From assembly GCF_910592395.1 (NCBI RefSeq), contig NC_088325.1:11040109-11104108 (forward strand): a DNA stretch of 64,000 bases, written 5' to 3'. Origin of the DNA: Lineus longissimus (taxonomy: Eukaryota; Nemertea; Pilidiophora; Heteronemertea; Lineidae). The notes under the pieces are model-generated. The model was given only the letters and a program-made list of their open reading frames with translations, did no database searches and was not told where the DNA came from. The position numbers were made by a program, and so were the translations under genes. Of this stretch, positions 13,101-27,500 are shown piece after piece (within the stretch, counting starts at the first letter, position 1; each line of letters starts with the position of its first letter).

Positions 13101-16100
13101 AAGTGCAAATCATTACAAACGAGTATCTCGCCGCCGCTTCGGCCATAACAACTGTGCCAGTGGAGCGATGTTTGGTAAAAAAAACTAATACCGACTGTAT
13201 GGTATCAATTTCCATCTTAAGAAATCCAACAACTAAACATCGAAATATGGTTTCGGCCGCTACCACATTTTACTCAAGCGGTTATGGATGCCTCACGGGG
13301 CCAACGAGGCACATCAGTTTTACATTGTAACCTTACGTGTTTTAGAACTCATGATCATTCTGATATAAAACACATTTAGCTTGAAAGGTCAAACTCAGCG
13401 ACTGCTAAGCTTATGACCAGGCCCGCTCTATTGTTTATGCTGTTATTAGTCTATCACGGCCCTATTTTTGATCCACGAGATAGAAAATTGTCATTTCGGA
13501 TGAGAGAAAAAAATAACGGTGCTGTGTATGCTTCCCTGCTACCGAATTATTGTTTGTGCCCCTTCGGTAATACCGTGCTTACTTCGCTGTCACAGATGAC
13601 CATTAGGGGGCTGACATGACAAACTGCTGGCCGTAATCTAATCACAGGAGGGCGACAACCGCATATATCTAGATGGATTGTATGCCAGAGAGTTCGTTCT
13701 GAGACATTGTTTAGAGGAATTCCTTGAGTGGCTTCCAATCCCGGGGTACCTGCCCCATTGAAATCATGATAATATCATTAATTTAGTTAAGACTGAATTC
13801 GTTTTAGCAGTCGTGTACTATGATGCTAACAATCGTTACAAAAACCATTCTCGTTTGTATAACCAGAACGTATCAAGAATCTTGGAGAGAAAAAACGCAC
13901 GTCATGTACCATAGTGTACACGAAACTATCGGGCTTGTCGACGGTGTCCAGCCGGGTTATGCATGTTATACCCATCCCAGAACTGATGAGTGAATGTTCT
14001 GACGTACATTAAATAAATTGGTACTTTCTGACCACTAAGCCCAAGTCTATATCTGGCCCTGATCTTATCGATTGACTATATCATATTTGGAATATTTAGA
14101 ACTCGGGACGCAAAAAGATTGCTTGACCCAGTGCAAGTGGCGAGGAATTTTACTAGACGCCACAAGTGATGTAGCTCTGATACTGACATCGTCCGCCATT
14201 ACGACATGCAAATCATAGCCCCAAGACACATTTAAAAAGCAATTTTGGAACGCATTGAACACGAACCAAATAGAACAACGTTACCCTGGTAAAGGTCACG
14301 TGGAAAGTGACATTTTCTTCACCATTGCAGGCCAGGATTTATTGTCTTGAAAGATACTGCATGCTAGTCAGATGTAATGACTTGTCTCTAAGAACTACTT
14401 CGTGCCGAGATAGCTCGGCTTTATGACCCGTTGTGTCATTTTTTCATGCGCCGTCGGACGCTGTTCGACTATCATGATAATATATCACCCGCAAAAATCG
14501 TGTTATTTGCGTTGTGCAGCAATATCTAAAATAAGGAAAACCATTATCATAGTCCTTACTAGATCCAGATACTACGTGACCGTTGATCGAGGCAAAAAGG
14601 CACGTCCGCGGACAACTCTGTCTTAAGTAATTTTCCCCCGGTCTTTTGAAGCAAAATAACGTTTTCGATTGGCAGTGTGCCGTCCTCTTCTAGTTTTTTT
14701 TTGTTTTCAACGCAAGGGCAGCTGACGAATTGCTGGTTTCAAGCTATTTCTCGAAAAAGGCAAGGAAGCCCGCCGGATGAATCCATTAAATGCTTGTAGT
14801 TCGCTCTGGCGCTGACGCTCGACGGTATTCGCTGACAGTATTTGAATGCGTAACGCGTTAGTGTGTTGCTCAGTTGGCCTTCCGATAGTTACATACAATA
14901 TCGCAATCTCCGATTGGAGTCAAGACAACTTTCAAGACTCACTTTTCAATTCATTGGATACTTCCTGATTTATCAGAGAGGATTTATTATAACATGCATG
15001 CTTTAGCTGTGCTTTTCAATTCCACGGAGGCTCCAGTGGCTTTTCAATATTTCAATTGCATAATGTAGATTAAGCTTTGCCAGTGATGAATACATTGGTT
15101 GATTCATATGATTCGGGTAAGTAAATAAACTTCTTTAATTACACATTACATGAAATCGTAAAACAATACGAATATATACACATAATGATCTTTACCGTCT
15201 TAAGTGACTCGTGCATGGCGAGTTTCGATTAACAATCGCAGAACAAATTCACTGCCCACGTCACGATCCTCTTGTTTTTTACTGCTCTATCAATCCAATT
15301 TAGAAATATCGCATCCCCAGTCAAAATTGTCAATTGATCAGACAATGCGAGTACTCTCAACTCTTTATTCCAAAATACATCCATTGAAGGAACAGCAACA
15401 ACCTGAGCAAGGAGGTATGTATCTGTTTTAATTCATAATACCTTTAACTTAAGCAATAGGTATAATTGGTACGCAGAAGAGCGACAAATCTTCATTTGAC
15501 CATCACCTGGTTGTTGTCGCCTGTAAAACGTGACAAACGTGTTTGGCCTGAGCTCTCGCCTGGGGATTTTTTATCATAGCCAGCTTACATCAGAAAGATT
15601 AGCCCCCTGGAATACTATCGTGTTTGAAATGTCACGATCGTGTACTGGGGTACGTAGGGATCATCGACCAAGGAAACCTGAAGAAATCAACCATCCGCCT
15701 CTTTGATCTGTGACTCCTATCTTAGATTGCGCTCGACTTGGTCCTGATAGCTCAAGGAAACTAAAACAAACAGTGAGACCGAGAATAGTTTTTCAGTTCA
15801 GCTAGAAGAGCATAAGGATGAAGTCCCTGGTGTAATTATGACGTGTTATCTTTGGTGAAGCAAGGTGAAACAAACAGTCGTTTATGATTACTGTGAGGTA
15901 CAGACTGTATTTCCCTAGAAATATGGCGGCATGGAACTTGAAAATGACTGATTTGTTTTGAAATTCCTGATTACTAGCTGAAAAGGCTGACTTTTTAAGC
16001 ATTATAGACGTCGCTGGGAACGGGGTGAAATTACGTCTTACCATTAAAATAATGTTTTTCCAGTTGGTCATGATCGGAAATGAATACCAAATTTTGAAAC

Positions 16101-17248
16101 TAGCATACGATATATACGGGAAATATTATTCGCCATCCGATCAGGAGAGGATGAGACGATGGAGTGATTATCCATCAAAAAGATTCTGAGATCACGGTAA
16201 TTAAACTCTGGGGATAATCGCGGTGGTAATATCCTATCTGCTAAATAGAAAAACTTTATCTTTTCGTAGAGTGCTTATCTATATCTAGCTAATGAGAATA
16301 AATACCCCAATCAAGTTGATACTGCCAAATCTAACACTCTATTGGCATATTAATTCCACTTAGATCCCAAGATTTAGATGAGTTGGATGTTTTGAGTATC
16401 GATTGAGACTGGGATGATTGTCCTAATCTATGACCTGTCATGGTAGGAATGTGATGCGTCAAGATGAGTCCATATTGCTCTGAACGGAGAACTCCTCAAG
16501 GAACAACATTTAATTTAAGTTTGCTTTTATTTGTTTAGTTTAGGGAAACTCTTCACTCTCTTCTCCATGTGTCCTATAACGGGCATGGAACGCGATAGAC
16601 TTTGCTCCTCATATATACACAAACACCTTGCAAATACATGAGTCTTTGTCCGCTACCTTACTCTAATACTGACTTACACGTTGCCCTCCCAGAACGTCGC
16701 GAATCTAAGTAATATTTTCATGTTTTCGGGTTTAGATCATAGATCCGGCTTAAATTCCTCACAAAGAATATTGCAGTTATATCATGCACAAGTTGTACGT
16801 CATGTCCATCACTAAATTAAACCAAATAAGTTGTTTAAAAATGATTATGTGATAGGCTAACGTTGATTTTTAAAATTCTGTGCTGATGATGAATACGACA
16901 CATTCGTCAGTCAACGACGAAGCTTCTCCGCCTATGTCACTTCATCGCCAGATTTTTCTATTTCCTTCCTGCTTTATCATATTTTTCGTGCATCTGTTAT
17001 TGTGTGTCGATGCCAGGTTTCCTCTGTTTCTTTCCCCTTGCAGACACGTACCTCGTTCGGACACGTTGGTTACGCTTGAGACGGGTTTTCACGCCAAAGT
17101 GTTGCCGATCGATCTCAATTTTCGCTTGCGGTTCTCCTCCTCGGTTGTGCCTTGCTGAGTTCTCTGCCACAGTTCCCTGTTTGCACCTGTTGTCGCCAGT
17201 ATTTTGAATATTCCTCGCATCCACTTATTTTAGTTGTAATGCTTAGAT

Positions 17249-17282
17249 ACTCTATATATATATATATATATACTATATATTT
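17249..17282. repeat. (AT)n microsatellite
   Basis: An alternating TA run of about 24 bp, interrupted once by CTATAT. It follows a GC-richer segment (16.9-17.2 kb). Confidence 0.9.
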
Positions 17283-18636
17283 GTATACTAAAACGCACAT
17301 CATTGTTTTAACCTTACAACAACCATGACAGGAGCCCCTGTGTTGTAGTATGTAACTCGGGTCTCCCTATGTTGTTTGATTCCACTGCCGACGCGAGACT
17401 CTAGGCAAAGTCTTTGACTCACACCACCCATGTGTAGGGCCTACAGTTAAGAAATCCTCAGTTGGTAGCGCTGATTGAGCAATTCATCTGGGTTCTACTG
17501 AAAGTTTCCAGGAAAGACTGGGCTTAAAGTGTAAAGTCGCATCATAACCTACACCGCTGTTCATAGAGTCGAAAAAAACCCAGAAAAGTGTCGATCACTG
17601 ACAACAATATAGGTTACTAATGAAACAGGCGAAGAGCAAATTTTATTTTTCTTCATGTTCCTTGCCATTGTCACATGGAGAGAAGATATGAAAGGTATAA
17701 TAAAATGGTGTCTAATGATACTGAAGCGCAGCGTCGATACTTCGAGTCAGCAAATAGACTACTTATCCATTTAATCACAGAGGACTAAACTAGGAGGTCT
17801 AGACGGGAAATGCAATCACCTTGAAACATCTGCATTACCCTGGCGTTAAGTGGACCGAACTCTATAACAACGGCTACTTTAACGGTCTAACTGAAAGAGA
17901 ATAACTCAGAATATCATTATCTTAGTGGTTTAAACTGTCGCGAACCGGCTTCGTATTATACGCGATAAAGCTATTCGGCTCCGATTTGACTATCGCTCTG
18001 CCAAGGTCAATGCCGAATCCATTGGAATACATTATCCTGTTTGGCACAAATTAATCTTAATTCGATATTGCATGCCAACGCTTATTGCATGAATTGTCCT
18101 CGTGGCTGTTCACAGCAGCCACATTTCTGCCATATTTCAATAAAACTCTCTACTATACGAATACACAGTGAGTGGATTTAGACGCCTTAGAATTGTCACA
18201 CAGCATTCTAAACCTCATGTGATGTACCATATGACGGAAGAGTTTATCAGTATGATGCCGAAGCAAAAGCAGAAAATATTCCCTCTGAAAAAGCGTCCGG
18301 TCCGGCCATATTGTATTTTGTCGGATTATTGTATGTGAAACTAGAGAAGCCGTGACCGTCAATAGCAAGAAATATCTTGCTCTTGCTATTGATGTCTGTG
18401 GGAACGTAGAATTATGAGCTTTTTCTGAAGCGCATTAATAGCATCCCTTGCGCCACTCCGACACCCCAAGATGAATAGTGAATAGGTTGCATCCTCGACA
18501 CACATTACAAATCATGTAAACCCGTGCCAAATGGCTCGGTACTGACTACCCAAGGGATTTGGCGCCAATATAACACATTACAGTGCCACGCATGACTTAC
18601 TTATAACTCATACATGTTTTTAAATAAGGAAGTGAC

Positions 18637-18866
18637 TATTTAGCAAGCCCGGCTCACCAAACAGCGACTTTTTCTTGTCCTGAATGGAGAGCCGAACTCT
18701 CTGGCTAATGTGTTGTAAAGTCTCCAGCTCGCCAAACAGGGTAGATTTTTTACCTGTTTGGCAAGCCCGGCTGGCCGAACAGGGTGGCTTTTTAGTGCTG
18801 TTTGGCAAGCGGCTCTCCAAACAGGACAAAAAAAGATGCCTGTTCGGTGAGCGGCTTGCCAAATAG
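18637..18866. repeat. Tandem array of ~28-31-bp palindromes, ~42-bp period
   Basis: At least four clear units are present: 18637-18665, 18753-18783, 18798-18825 and 18839-18866, plus two degraded ones between 18672 and 18740. The core is CTGTTTGGCAAGC..GGCTNNCCAAACAG, each unit able to form a hairpin. Unit right ends fall at 18740, 18783, 18825 and 18866. Spacers contain runs of five to seven T or A. The array is symmetrical enough that reading frames are open on both strands, but these frames are repeats and not supported as genes. Confidence 0.85.
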
Positions 18867-20757
18867 ACCCGGCCTTTAAATAAACTAAATAGTCCCTCGG
18901 TGAAATCAACACGTCATAACGTCCAAAAATTAGCTATATAAAACAGTATTACGTTTTGCCAGTCCCAGCTATACGTACTTCAATATTTCACTGTTGCGCA
19001 TTTTGTATACTCTATCTGGGGCGAAAGATTATTTGATGGTTGGTCTGACCTCCATCATCGTAAATGTAGATAATTCCATTTGCGAAGTACAATAGTTCCA
19101 ATGATTCAAATCGTTCTCACGATTCATTCTACAGGGTGACCCAGAATTATTTCCCTTGCACGATAGAATTCTATTGTGCATCCATTGTGTGAGGGAAAAT
19201 AATTCTTGGCCGCCTTGTAGATAACGTACATCGTGGATAAGTTTGAAACATATTCTAACCTGCCTGGATTGCAATAATGCAGCATTGACTTCAGTGTGAA
19301 ATGCTTCAGACCTCGCTGAAGTTGTAGCGGTCTTTGCTTTGCGATTAAGGCCTTAACTCAGCTCGACATGCTAACAAACTTGGCACACTTGGCACACAAA
19401 AAGTAAGCCAATGACGTGTTCCTTTTTTCCTTTTCGTTTTTTTAGTTGGTGAAGCAAATGTCTCCGACAGACAGCCTAGTCCTAAATTACCTAAGGGACA
19501 TTTATAAATTTCCATTATTAAACAATGGGCAAACAGCGAATGAAGTTAGTGTTCCCTTCCCTGCGGTGCTAGCTCCGGTTATTGCATTCTGCGCGAAGAA
19601 GCCTCGGGCAATATAGAAGACGGTGTGGCTGGTACCTTAGGGATTGTCAGCGACATTTTTGCCAGCTGACCTTTTAAAACTAGACGAAACTTCCTTATAG
19701 TCAGGAGATGGTATACTTTCAAAAATGTATCAATGTCATGCATTATGTGTTTTTTTTTCAATCGGCAGAATATCACATTACGATCTGTTATGGATATATA
19801 AAAGAACATTGTCTGACAGTCCCGATAAATATGACGACAAAAAGAAAAGTTTTAATGTTCAACTATTTCAAAGATATTAATTTCTTACGATTTGTCATAG
19901 GCCGAGTATATTCTACAAATGTTGCCACCTGTCAAAATGCCAGGGGGAATTATTTCGTCACATTTCAATAATAAATGTTATCCATCCCCTATGTACAATA
20001 CGGCGGGGCTGCCTTTGATCCGGTAATAAAGATAAGACGAATAAGGAAGTATAATAAAATATGGAATGACTTTAGGCAGATTGCTAAAAGGGCATTTTTT
20101 TCCGAACAGAAAAATGCCGCTGTTATGTCTAGGTAATATTAGATAGGGCGGATAAATTTATAGATTCAATAAAATAAAGGCACAACCTGCGAATGTAAAT
20201 ATATATTCGAGTTATATTTTGTCGACAATCAAATAAAGAAGCCAGAAGGTTAATATTTACCATCGAACGTGATTTGCCTTGTTGCGCTCTGCAGGTTGTC
20301 AATAGGTATTTGCCGGCCGTTTTTGCGTCCGATTATTATAAGGAATGTTAAACTTTAAAGCATATGCTGATGTTTTAGGAAATTCACATATGCCCTCCCA
20401 CCATGGTTATCATTTTTTCAGCCACATAACTTAATCCACGCAGAATGAGTTGAAATAATGCTCTTTTCTTAATCATGTCTTCATGCCTGAAAGGTTCATG
20501 TACTATATATATGAAAGCACCATATGCATTTGTTTCAAGTGACACCATCTCGTGTATCCGATGCCCCTCATATATTTAGCTCTATTCAGAACCTATATTA
20601 GTTCTTTGTACTAAAAGTTAATCCTATAATGTACACTGACACTTTGATACCGAATTCCTAAATTGTCATTTAAACTGCGAGTAAGTTTTCGTTTCAAACC
20701 TTGTAGAAATGTTACGTTTGATCTTGAAACCTAAATTAATACCACGTTCCCGATCAG

Positions 20758-21048
20758 TTAAAGGGACAACTTGGGTATGAAATTTGTTGGTGTTTGATAC
20801 AAACATGGCTCTCAGCAAGACTGTGACTTCTCCAAACAGGATAATTGAGAAATAATTGAGCTGCAATAAACGATTCACTAGAACGGGGTGTAACCAGAGA
20901 CCTGTCCGAAATTCACAAGCCATGTCCAAAACTGACTCGCAACACTTCGGAAAACCATCATCAGAGATCAGCAGTAGTGTAATAGAACAAGTGGCAGCTC
21001 GTAGTGGCAAGCAGGGGAATATCATCCTGGCCGGGTAAATTCCACGAC
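20758..21048. repeat. Dispersed repeat family D, copy 1 (partner 35940-36207)
   Basis: Shared words in order include TCCAAACAGGATAATT, CAAGCCATGTCCAAAAC and TATCxTCCTGGCC, with patchy similarity upstream (GACAANTTNGGNATGA, TTTGATA). Both copies lie in the same orientation. The 119-codon minus-strand frame across copy 1 is not conserved in copy 2 and is not called. Confidence 0.75.
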
Positions 21049-24000
21049 CAAGTTTTCCCTTTAACAGAGAAAGTCAACTAATTCGACACAATGTTCTCAG
21101 ACATCAAAGTACCTCTTACTTGGGAGTTAGATACGCCTAGTATGCAACCAGATTAAGTATTTCTTTTCCACAGCCAACTGACGTTCTTCGGATGGTGTGC
21201 AGAGCAAATAAGCTAAATGTAGCATGCTATAATACTATACTCTTGTAAAGGAAAGTGTGAGAACCTGGAATCCAAATAAAAAGCGTGCCTACGTCCAGGC
21301 AAACTCAGTGCAAACGTGTGGCAAACTTCGTACCGTGTAATAGCTCCTCTTGGAAGACGCAGCTAAAACTATGTTTGTTTTGGTTGAAAAATTGGCTGGT
21401 TAAAACAAATTGAATAAAAGTTTTTATAGATAACAATAGCGCGAATACTTAAGTTAGTAGACAGAGTCTGCTGAATTAAAAAATTATCATGTGTGAAGAA
21501 CAACCTACTTGGTCTGAACATCAATAGCCATTTATATCTAGAAACATATGTGCAACCGCACATAACAAAATGCCACACATTTTTTACTTAACACGACAGC
21601 AAAACATTTAAAGTATATGCGAGTACGTTTTTCTTCGTCTGACATTTCATTTAGCTTTTTTCTTACAAAATGCGTTTTTGCTCTATGCCGAACCGATGCA
21701 TGCGCATGATAAGACGATTTCACACCCAACGTGGGCGTATAAAGTATCAAAGGCAATACAAGGTGTAGTAGCAGCCGCAAGAATAACAGATAAAAGGTTT
21801 GTGATAAGATTATTATAAATTGCTAGTAATATCATATTCAATCGTAAGGAATCATGTCATGATTTTTTTAGCTTGGTAGTGGAAGAACTACTGTTTCTTC
21901 CAGGAATGTGATGATGACCTGTGGGCCATCCGATTTTCAAATCTTGACCAGCACAGTCATGAGTATTTAGTCTTAATTCGCTTGTTGAAGGTTATTTGGC
22001 CAAAACAAATATACACTCCGTAGAAGACATTCGGAAGAAGGAAACACTCTTTATGGTTTTTGATTAAAAAAACCATCAATTATAAAATATTTTCCAAAGC
22101 TCAACAAGCTTTATTTCTTGCACTGTATGTCGATTATACTTGCAAAGTGAGGGAACGAAGCACACCCTTTACTTCAATATTCGAGTAATCGACGAATCGA
22201 TCAAAGGCGGCCACTCGCACTGTCTTGCTAGACACTGCAGTACGTAAATACATCTATGAATCAATTGATTGATCGGTATTCAATCGATACGAATCATCAT
22301 CTCGCGTGAACCCTAAGCGGAACATGTCAACATCTTATACGTGGATTATCACTTGAATACCAGAACGCTTGGGTGATGAACGTGGCCTTGCTTGGTGACA
22401 CCAGACAGGAAGCCGGGGCAACGGATAGGAGGCGAGTCAATATATGGTCGGTCTTCAGACAGAACTTGGTCACCAAAATACTAAACGAGTCATTAAAAAT
22501 ACTGATTTCTTTCAGACAGTATCTAAAAACCAAGACCTTTGATTAGTTTCAGTCAATACAAATTCAAAACACTGACTTGAGAATTGACAACAGGATGTCC
22601 CAATATGCAATTAACAATACGCCACATTTAAGTTCGTTAACAACTCATTTGATTATATCACGCATTATTTAATCATGTTGATCGCCTGTCTACACAACTA
22701 TTGACGATCTCGACTCAGACTCGAGGCACTTTGTCTATCATCAAAAATAGCAATGGTTGAATGTTCTGCACGCATCATTTATTAAGCAGTGTGCGGTAGT
22801 CAGTCAGTCTTGCAATCTTCAAAGCTCGTATATATTCATAATCCCTGAATGCCATTGAAATATCAAGCGGCAACCTTAAAATCATATATGAGAATTTTTA
22901 AATCCGTTGTAGTTGATTAATGGTAGTTACACCAGCGTAGAACTGTTGTCGCTGTGGGTTTTTTTTCTTTGAATATCACGAAACACGCAGTATATGTTCA
23001 ACCAGATTATATACACTTTCCAATTCTGAATGACTTCAAGTTTCATGTGACATTTAAAATTGGAAAAATTACACGAATTTACCTATGTGTACTCATAATC
23101 TGCCCATTGATCCTTTGAGATTTTTTACTAAGAACTTTCCTGACATTTAGAGCGAACCTTGTAATGCCTCTAAGCTATGATATGCCCTGACAAACATTTC
23201 ACACAGCAAAATGTCGACAAATACCGGTCTCGAAACCTGAGCAGGGACCCATTTTGACAATAACCGCACCACTACATGTATATGTCATAGCAAAGTGTAA
23301 GATTATCGTAAACATGGAGATTAATAAGTTGCAGTTTGGAATTGCGCCATGGTGGGGACTGATGCTGACCAAACTTCAGTTGGAGCGCCCACTGCATTAT
23401 CAAGAGACAATATTATAAGACACCCATCGGTATTCTACCTTGGCACGGCAGAAAAACCCTAGTACAAATACGATGAGGAGGATGATGACTTTGTTGACAA
23501 CACGGCGTCTGATACTTTCTCCCTATATATTACCATGTGCTCTTCAAGGCGAATCGATTTTCAGTCCATCACCTTCACTGATGATTGGAAGGGCTCCTAT
23601 ATAAGCCGTGTATATAGCCTGAACGGAACGGTAACCTGAGAAATTGGCAAATCTGGCGGTGACAGTCGTCAATTGTTCTTGAATGACAGGGACAGGTAGA
23701 CGGGCGTCAGCTTCTCGTGAGCCTTGCCTTTCAATATAGGCTGATACTCACGCGGTCGTGTGGTCGGAATCTCGGCACATTTCGGTGTTGCTCATCGGCA
23801 CATATTATGTGCCATATATTTCAAATCATTTCTTCCGGACTTCGATTCCGATCACGCATAATTGCTCAACGTGAATGAGCAGACTATAAATTAATGACCT
23901 CTCCCAAGGAGGTGTTCAAATTCGCATCAAGCGTTAGACAGCTTCCGGGTAAACATATAAAAAATACTGGCAATTAGTAGCCGCCTTTGCGGCGTCACAG

Positions 24001-24433
24001 TGGGAGTGTGCTCCAACGATTGCGCAGTTTTTGCTGCCATAGAAAAAGGCATGTCGCCAACACTGAACGTGCAGTGAATTATTCCGTACTGGGTATTGCC
24101 TGCTTGGAAAAGGAGAGTTTAAGTGTTATGTGAGTGAGATTGGTAGTGTGGGGTATATACATCACTCTAACATAACTTTGCGTAAGAATATACGTATGAA
24201 TCTTTCAAAAGCCGGTACTGCAGACGTGTATGTTGCTAGGGCGAACATGTATGGCTTCCTCGAACAGTTTATTTTCATCGAACTGCATACGCCATGTACC
24301 CAAAACGACTTGACATCTCGGATTTATTTAATCACTTATTAGGCCAGGACATGTCATTACGGTTTCTCCTTAGCCCGTAGCTACAGAATTCAGGCCTAGC
24401 TCAATTAACGTCTGTTGTCAAGTCCCAATCCCA

Positions 24434-24550
24434 CTTAGGCCTAAATTCCCATTGCTTGACAGTCTTAGGGGTCAAAATGGCAAATCTTGACAACATTAAA
24501 CCCCTCGAAAGACTTTTCAAGGTTGTCGTTAGGCTTTAACCGGCAAGGGG
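24434..24550. repeat. Dispersed repeat family E, copy 1 (partner 32107-32230)
   Basis: It shares TAGGCCTAA, TTCCCATTG, AAATCTTGA, CCCYTCGAAAGA, CTTTTCAA-like and ACCGGC words in order with 32107-32230 on the same strand. Confidence 0.75.
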
Positions 24551-27500
24551 AACTTAAAATTACATTCAGGAGATCAGGTGCATATTCATGCATTATTGAC
24601 ATCGGCCAGCTTGGTTCATTACAGTAATAAAAACCATGGCTGATGCTCCCTTATTATCAATAATATTCATTACTGCGGTAATTTTTTCGATGCAATCACT
24701 TATACGACGTCCTTAGATCTTTTGTGTGTGGCGCAATCAAATATTCTAGTATATTAATTATGAACAATGTAGTTTAAGACTTAATGAAATAATTCTTCAC
24801 CAGGGAACACTGACAACAAGTTCGAATTCAAAATGCCGTTGGCGTCTCTTTGCAGACAAGTCGATTCCGCGAAGATATCAAACGTTAATCAAGTAACTAA
24901 CGTCCCAGAATATGATGATTGAAGAAAAAAAAGCAAATCTAAAAATCAGAATTGCACAATATGTTGACTCTAATGAACGGAAATAAACAGGGACAATCTA
25001 GGACATAAAATTTCCGCTCTCATGCGCAATACTTGAGCTAATGCTTCGTTGAACGGAATTAGGGTGGAACTGGGTATATTCCCATGAGTGGTACACAGCG
25101 CGTGTGCTACTGGCAGAACAGCGGAATGAACAATCTCTTCTTCAAGCATCTGCTTCAAGCTGGAAAAGGCGACCTGTTGCAGTTAAATAACGTGTTCAAC
25201 GATTCTGCGTATTCCTGAGGTGGAACACACCTAAGATGTTGCCAATAATCAGTACAGCGTTATAAGATCAACACGTTGCAGAGCTGTGACCTAAGTCGAG
25301 ATTGGCAGATTAAAAACCTAGAATACCCAAGTAAGTCAATACATTCTCTCCTCTTTGGGGAATTATTGAGGGAGGCAAAAGATCTCAGTTCCCATCGAAC
25401 AATCCTCTACGCAGTAACTCACTCACAGTCGTGACAGTCGAGCCATCAGGAGCCAACGATCTCCTTACACAAGCATCATCTGAGCATTTATCTACCAGGC
25501 ACAATATGGCTAACGACACCCATGGCTCGTAGCGATCTGGCCGGGCAAATTACTCCCAGTTGTTGTTGAGGGCAATTTGCATCCATCCGAGTTAACGTGC
25601 TCAGCAGCAATCTGGCCTTGATAGGATAATGAGAATGATTTAGTCGATTTGAATCTGTTGATGCTGACAGTCGCGAGACGAGATTTGTTGCCGTAAAGTG
25701 CAGGTTGGCTCGCTACAGTTTGTCCCAGGTCAAAAATCCATATAAACTTCTTATAAGATTCTCAATAAAGGTAATCGGTTTCGTGTAAATTCGTTACCAT
25801 ATGATTCTTTTGAGAGTCGTTGGTTCGACCCATTTTTTTAGTTTTGCGCTTGTTGAAACCTTCAATGTTGTCGGGATGTTTGTCTTCGGTTGAAGTCTCC
25901 ACTCAGAACAATACAATCCTGGGAAGACGAGGCACAGCCACTCGATGACAATGTGGTTAGACAACCACAACACCTGACCGTATGTTGGAAGACACCCCCG
26001 TTCCGCTTCTGATATCCCACTCGTAGATAAGATGTCATGATTGGAACGTGACAGGTTTATCAAGGCTACAATTATGTATTGAGCCGTCTCATTTAGAGAT
26101 ACCCCAGTCGTTTAAACACTGGGGGCTTGCTTTCTCATATGGCCAAAATGACCAATTCCCATTCACAGTAACACTTGAGCACTGAAATATCACCACATGT
26201 TATCCTTTAAAGTTCTGTTGAACCTTTCTACATCTGGTCATGGAAAGAAAGTCGACCAGGCTACTGGTAATCTCATGCAACTGAAAGCAAAGAAGTAGGC
26301 CAAGGCTTTTGGGAGATTTGGAGCTCGATGTCATGGTTGCTTATTTGGAATACCAATTTTGGTCGTCAGATTGAGTCCGAATCACTTGAAATTAGTATTC
26401 ACCGTAAAATTCTGAAACTCCAAAAATGAAATATAAAAGAAGAAAAAAACATAAATGTTGTTAAATTTGTTCAGTCGTTCGAAACTTGACTATAATGGAT
26501 AGCCTTGTAAAATTTTGATCTCGATCCTGAAGTTCAAACGGATACTATCTCGAGGACATTTTAAGCATCACGACCCCCTATCAATCATTCTGCAATCTGA
26601 ACACTCATATATTTCGAGTATTATTACCCGCCTGCGGCCGTGTCTATGACATTAGTGTCAGTTCGCCGCAGTCTGACCGCCGAAATGCCAGAAGGGTAGC
26701 GGAGCGGTTGAAATAGTTGAGATAGATAGAATAGTCTTCAGTGATACGACCTGGGTTATTGAAAGGAGGGACCAGAGGTGATTTGTGTGTCGCTGGTTTG
26801 CGGTCTTGTTTTGCTCGCGATTAAGATATTTCCCCTGACTAGTAATGTCAATATTTTTCGAATTCTACAATACAATATAAAATACTAATTACCATAGATA
26901 TTTGACAAATCTGTCTCCACGGAGTATTTAGCGGCTCATACATCACACGAATATCTACCCCACACATACACATAATTGCTGCATCTTTACAATGCAGTTC
27001 ACAACTACAGTACTTTGCCTCAAAAACAAGGCTGGCCACGATTCGCTTTTGTAGATCAATTTATAAACATCATGATAACTCATCAATCCTGCCTAACTAC
27101 CACAAGGCAAAATGTTCCTCGTTTAAATTGATTCCCCCGAACAGCTTCTAACACGACGAGGTGCTTTCCGAATTCATTATTTCCAACAATGCCGGAGATC
27201 CGTTTCATCAACGTCGCTGATAGGATAGTCCCGGGGCACGTCTAGTTGAAACCATGAGTTGTCATCTAGACTTTCTAAATCATCGAGTACGATTTCCACG
27301 TTTCTTTTGACAGAATGGATTGCATTTCGAGTGTTTCGAACATACTGTAATTGCTTCAGAAATGAAATTGTCGCAGAGCATCAAGTAACAGAAGAGAACA
27401 CAGTAATTGTATTCTTTGAAAAAATACTAAACCAGATACAAAGCGCCTTTGTCTAATGGGGACACTGAAGGGCTAATGGCATATACAATCAGTTCTCTTT

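Larger units (their letters stand above)
5871..18636. other. No supported gene, 5.9-18.6 kb
   Basis: AT-leaning sequence with stops in all frames. Weak points of interest are the ORF at 7631-7921, the repeat fragment at 10047, a 21-bp word shared by 12252-12272 and 17613-17633, and a GC-richer patch at 16.9-17.2 kb with open frames on both strands. Confidence 0.55.

Noticed and set aside
20666-21025. A 119-codon minus-strand frame
   Set aside because: It lies across dispersed repeat D, and the second copy at 35.94-36.2 kb does not keep the frame.
25794-25840. tRNA B-box-like words such as GGTTCGACCC here, and GGTTCGACC at 28515
   Set aside because: No A box, acceptor stem or cloverleaf could be drawn around any of them.
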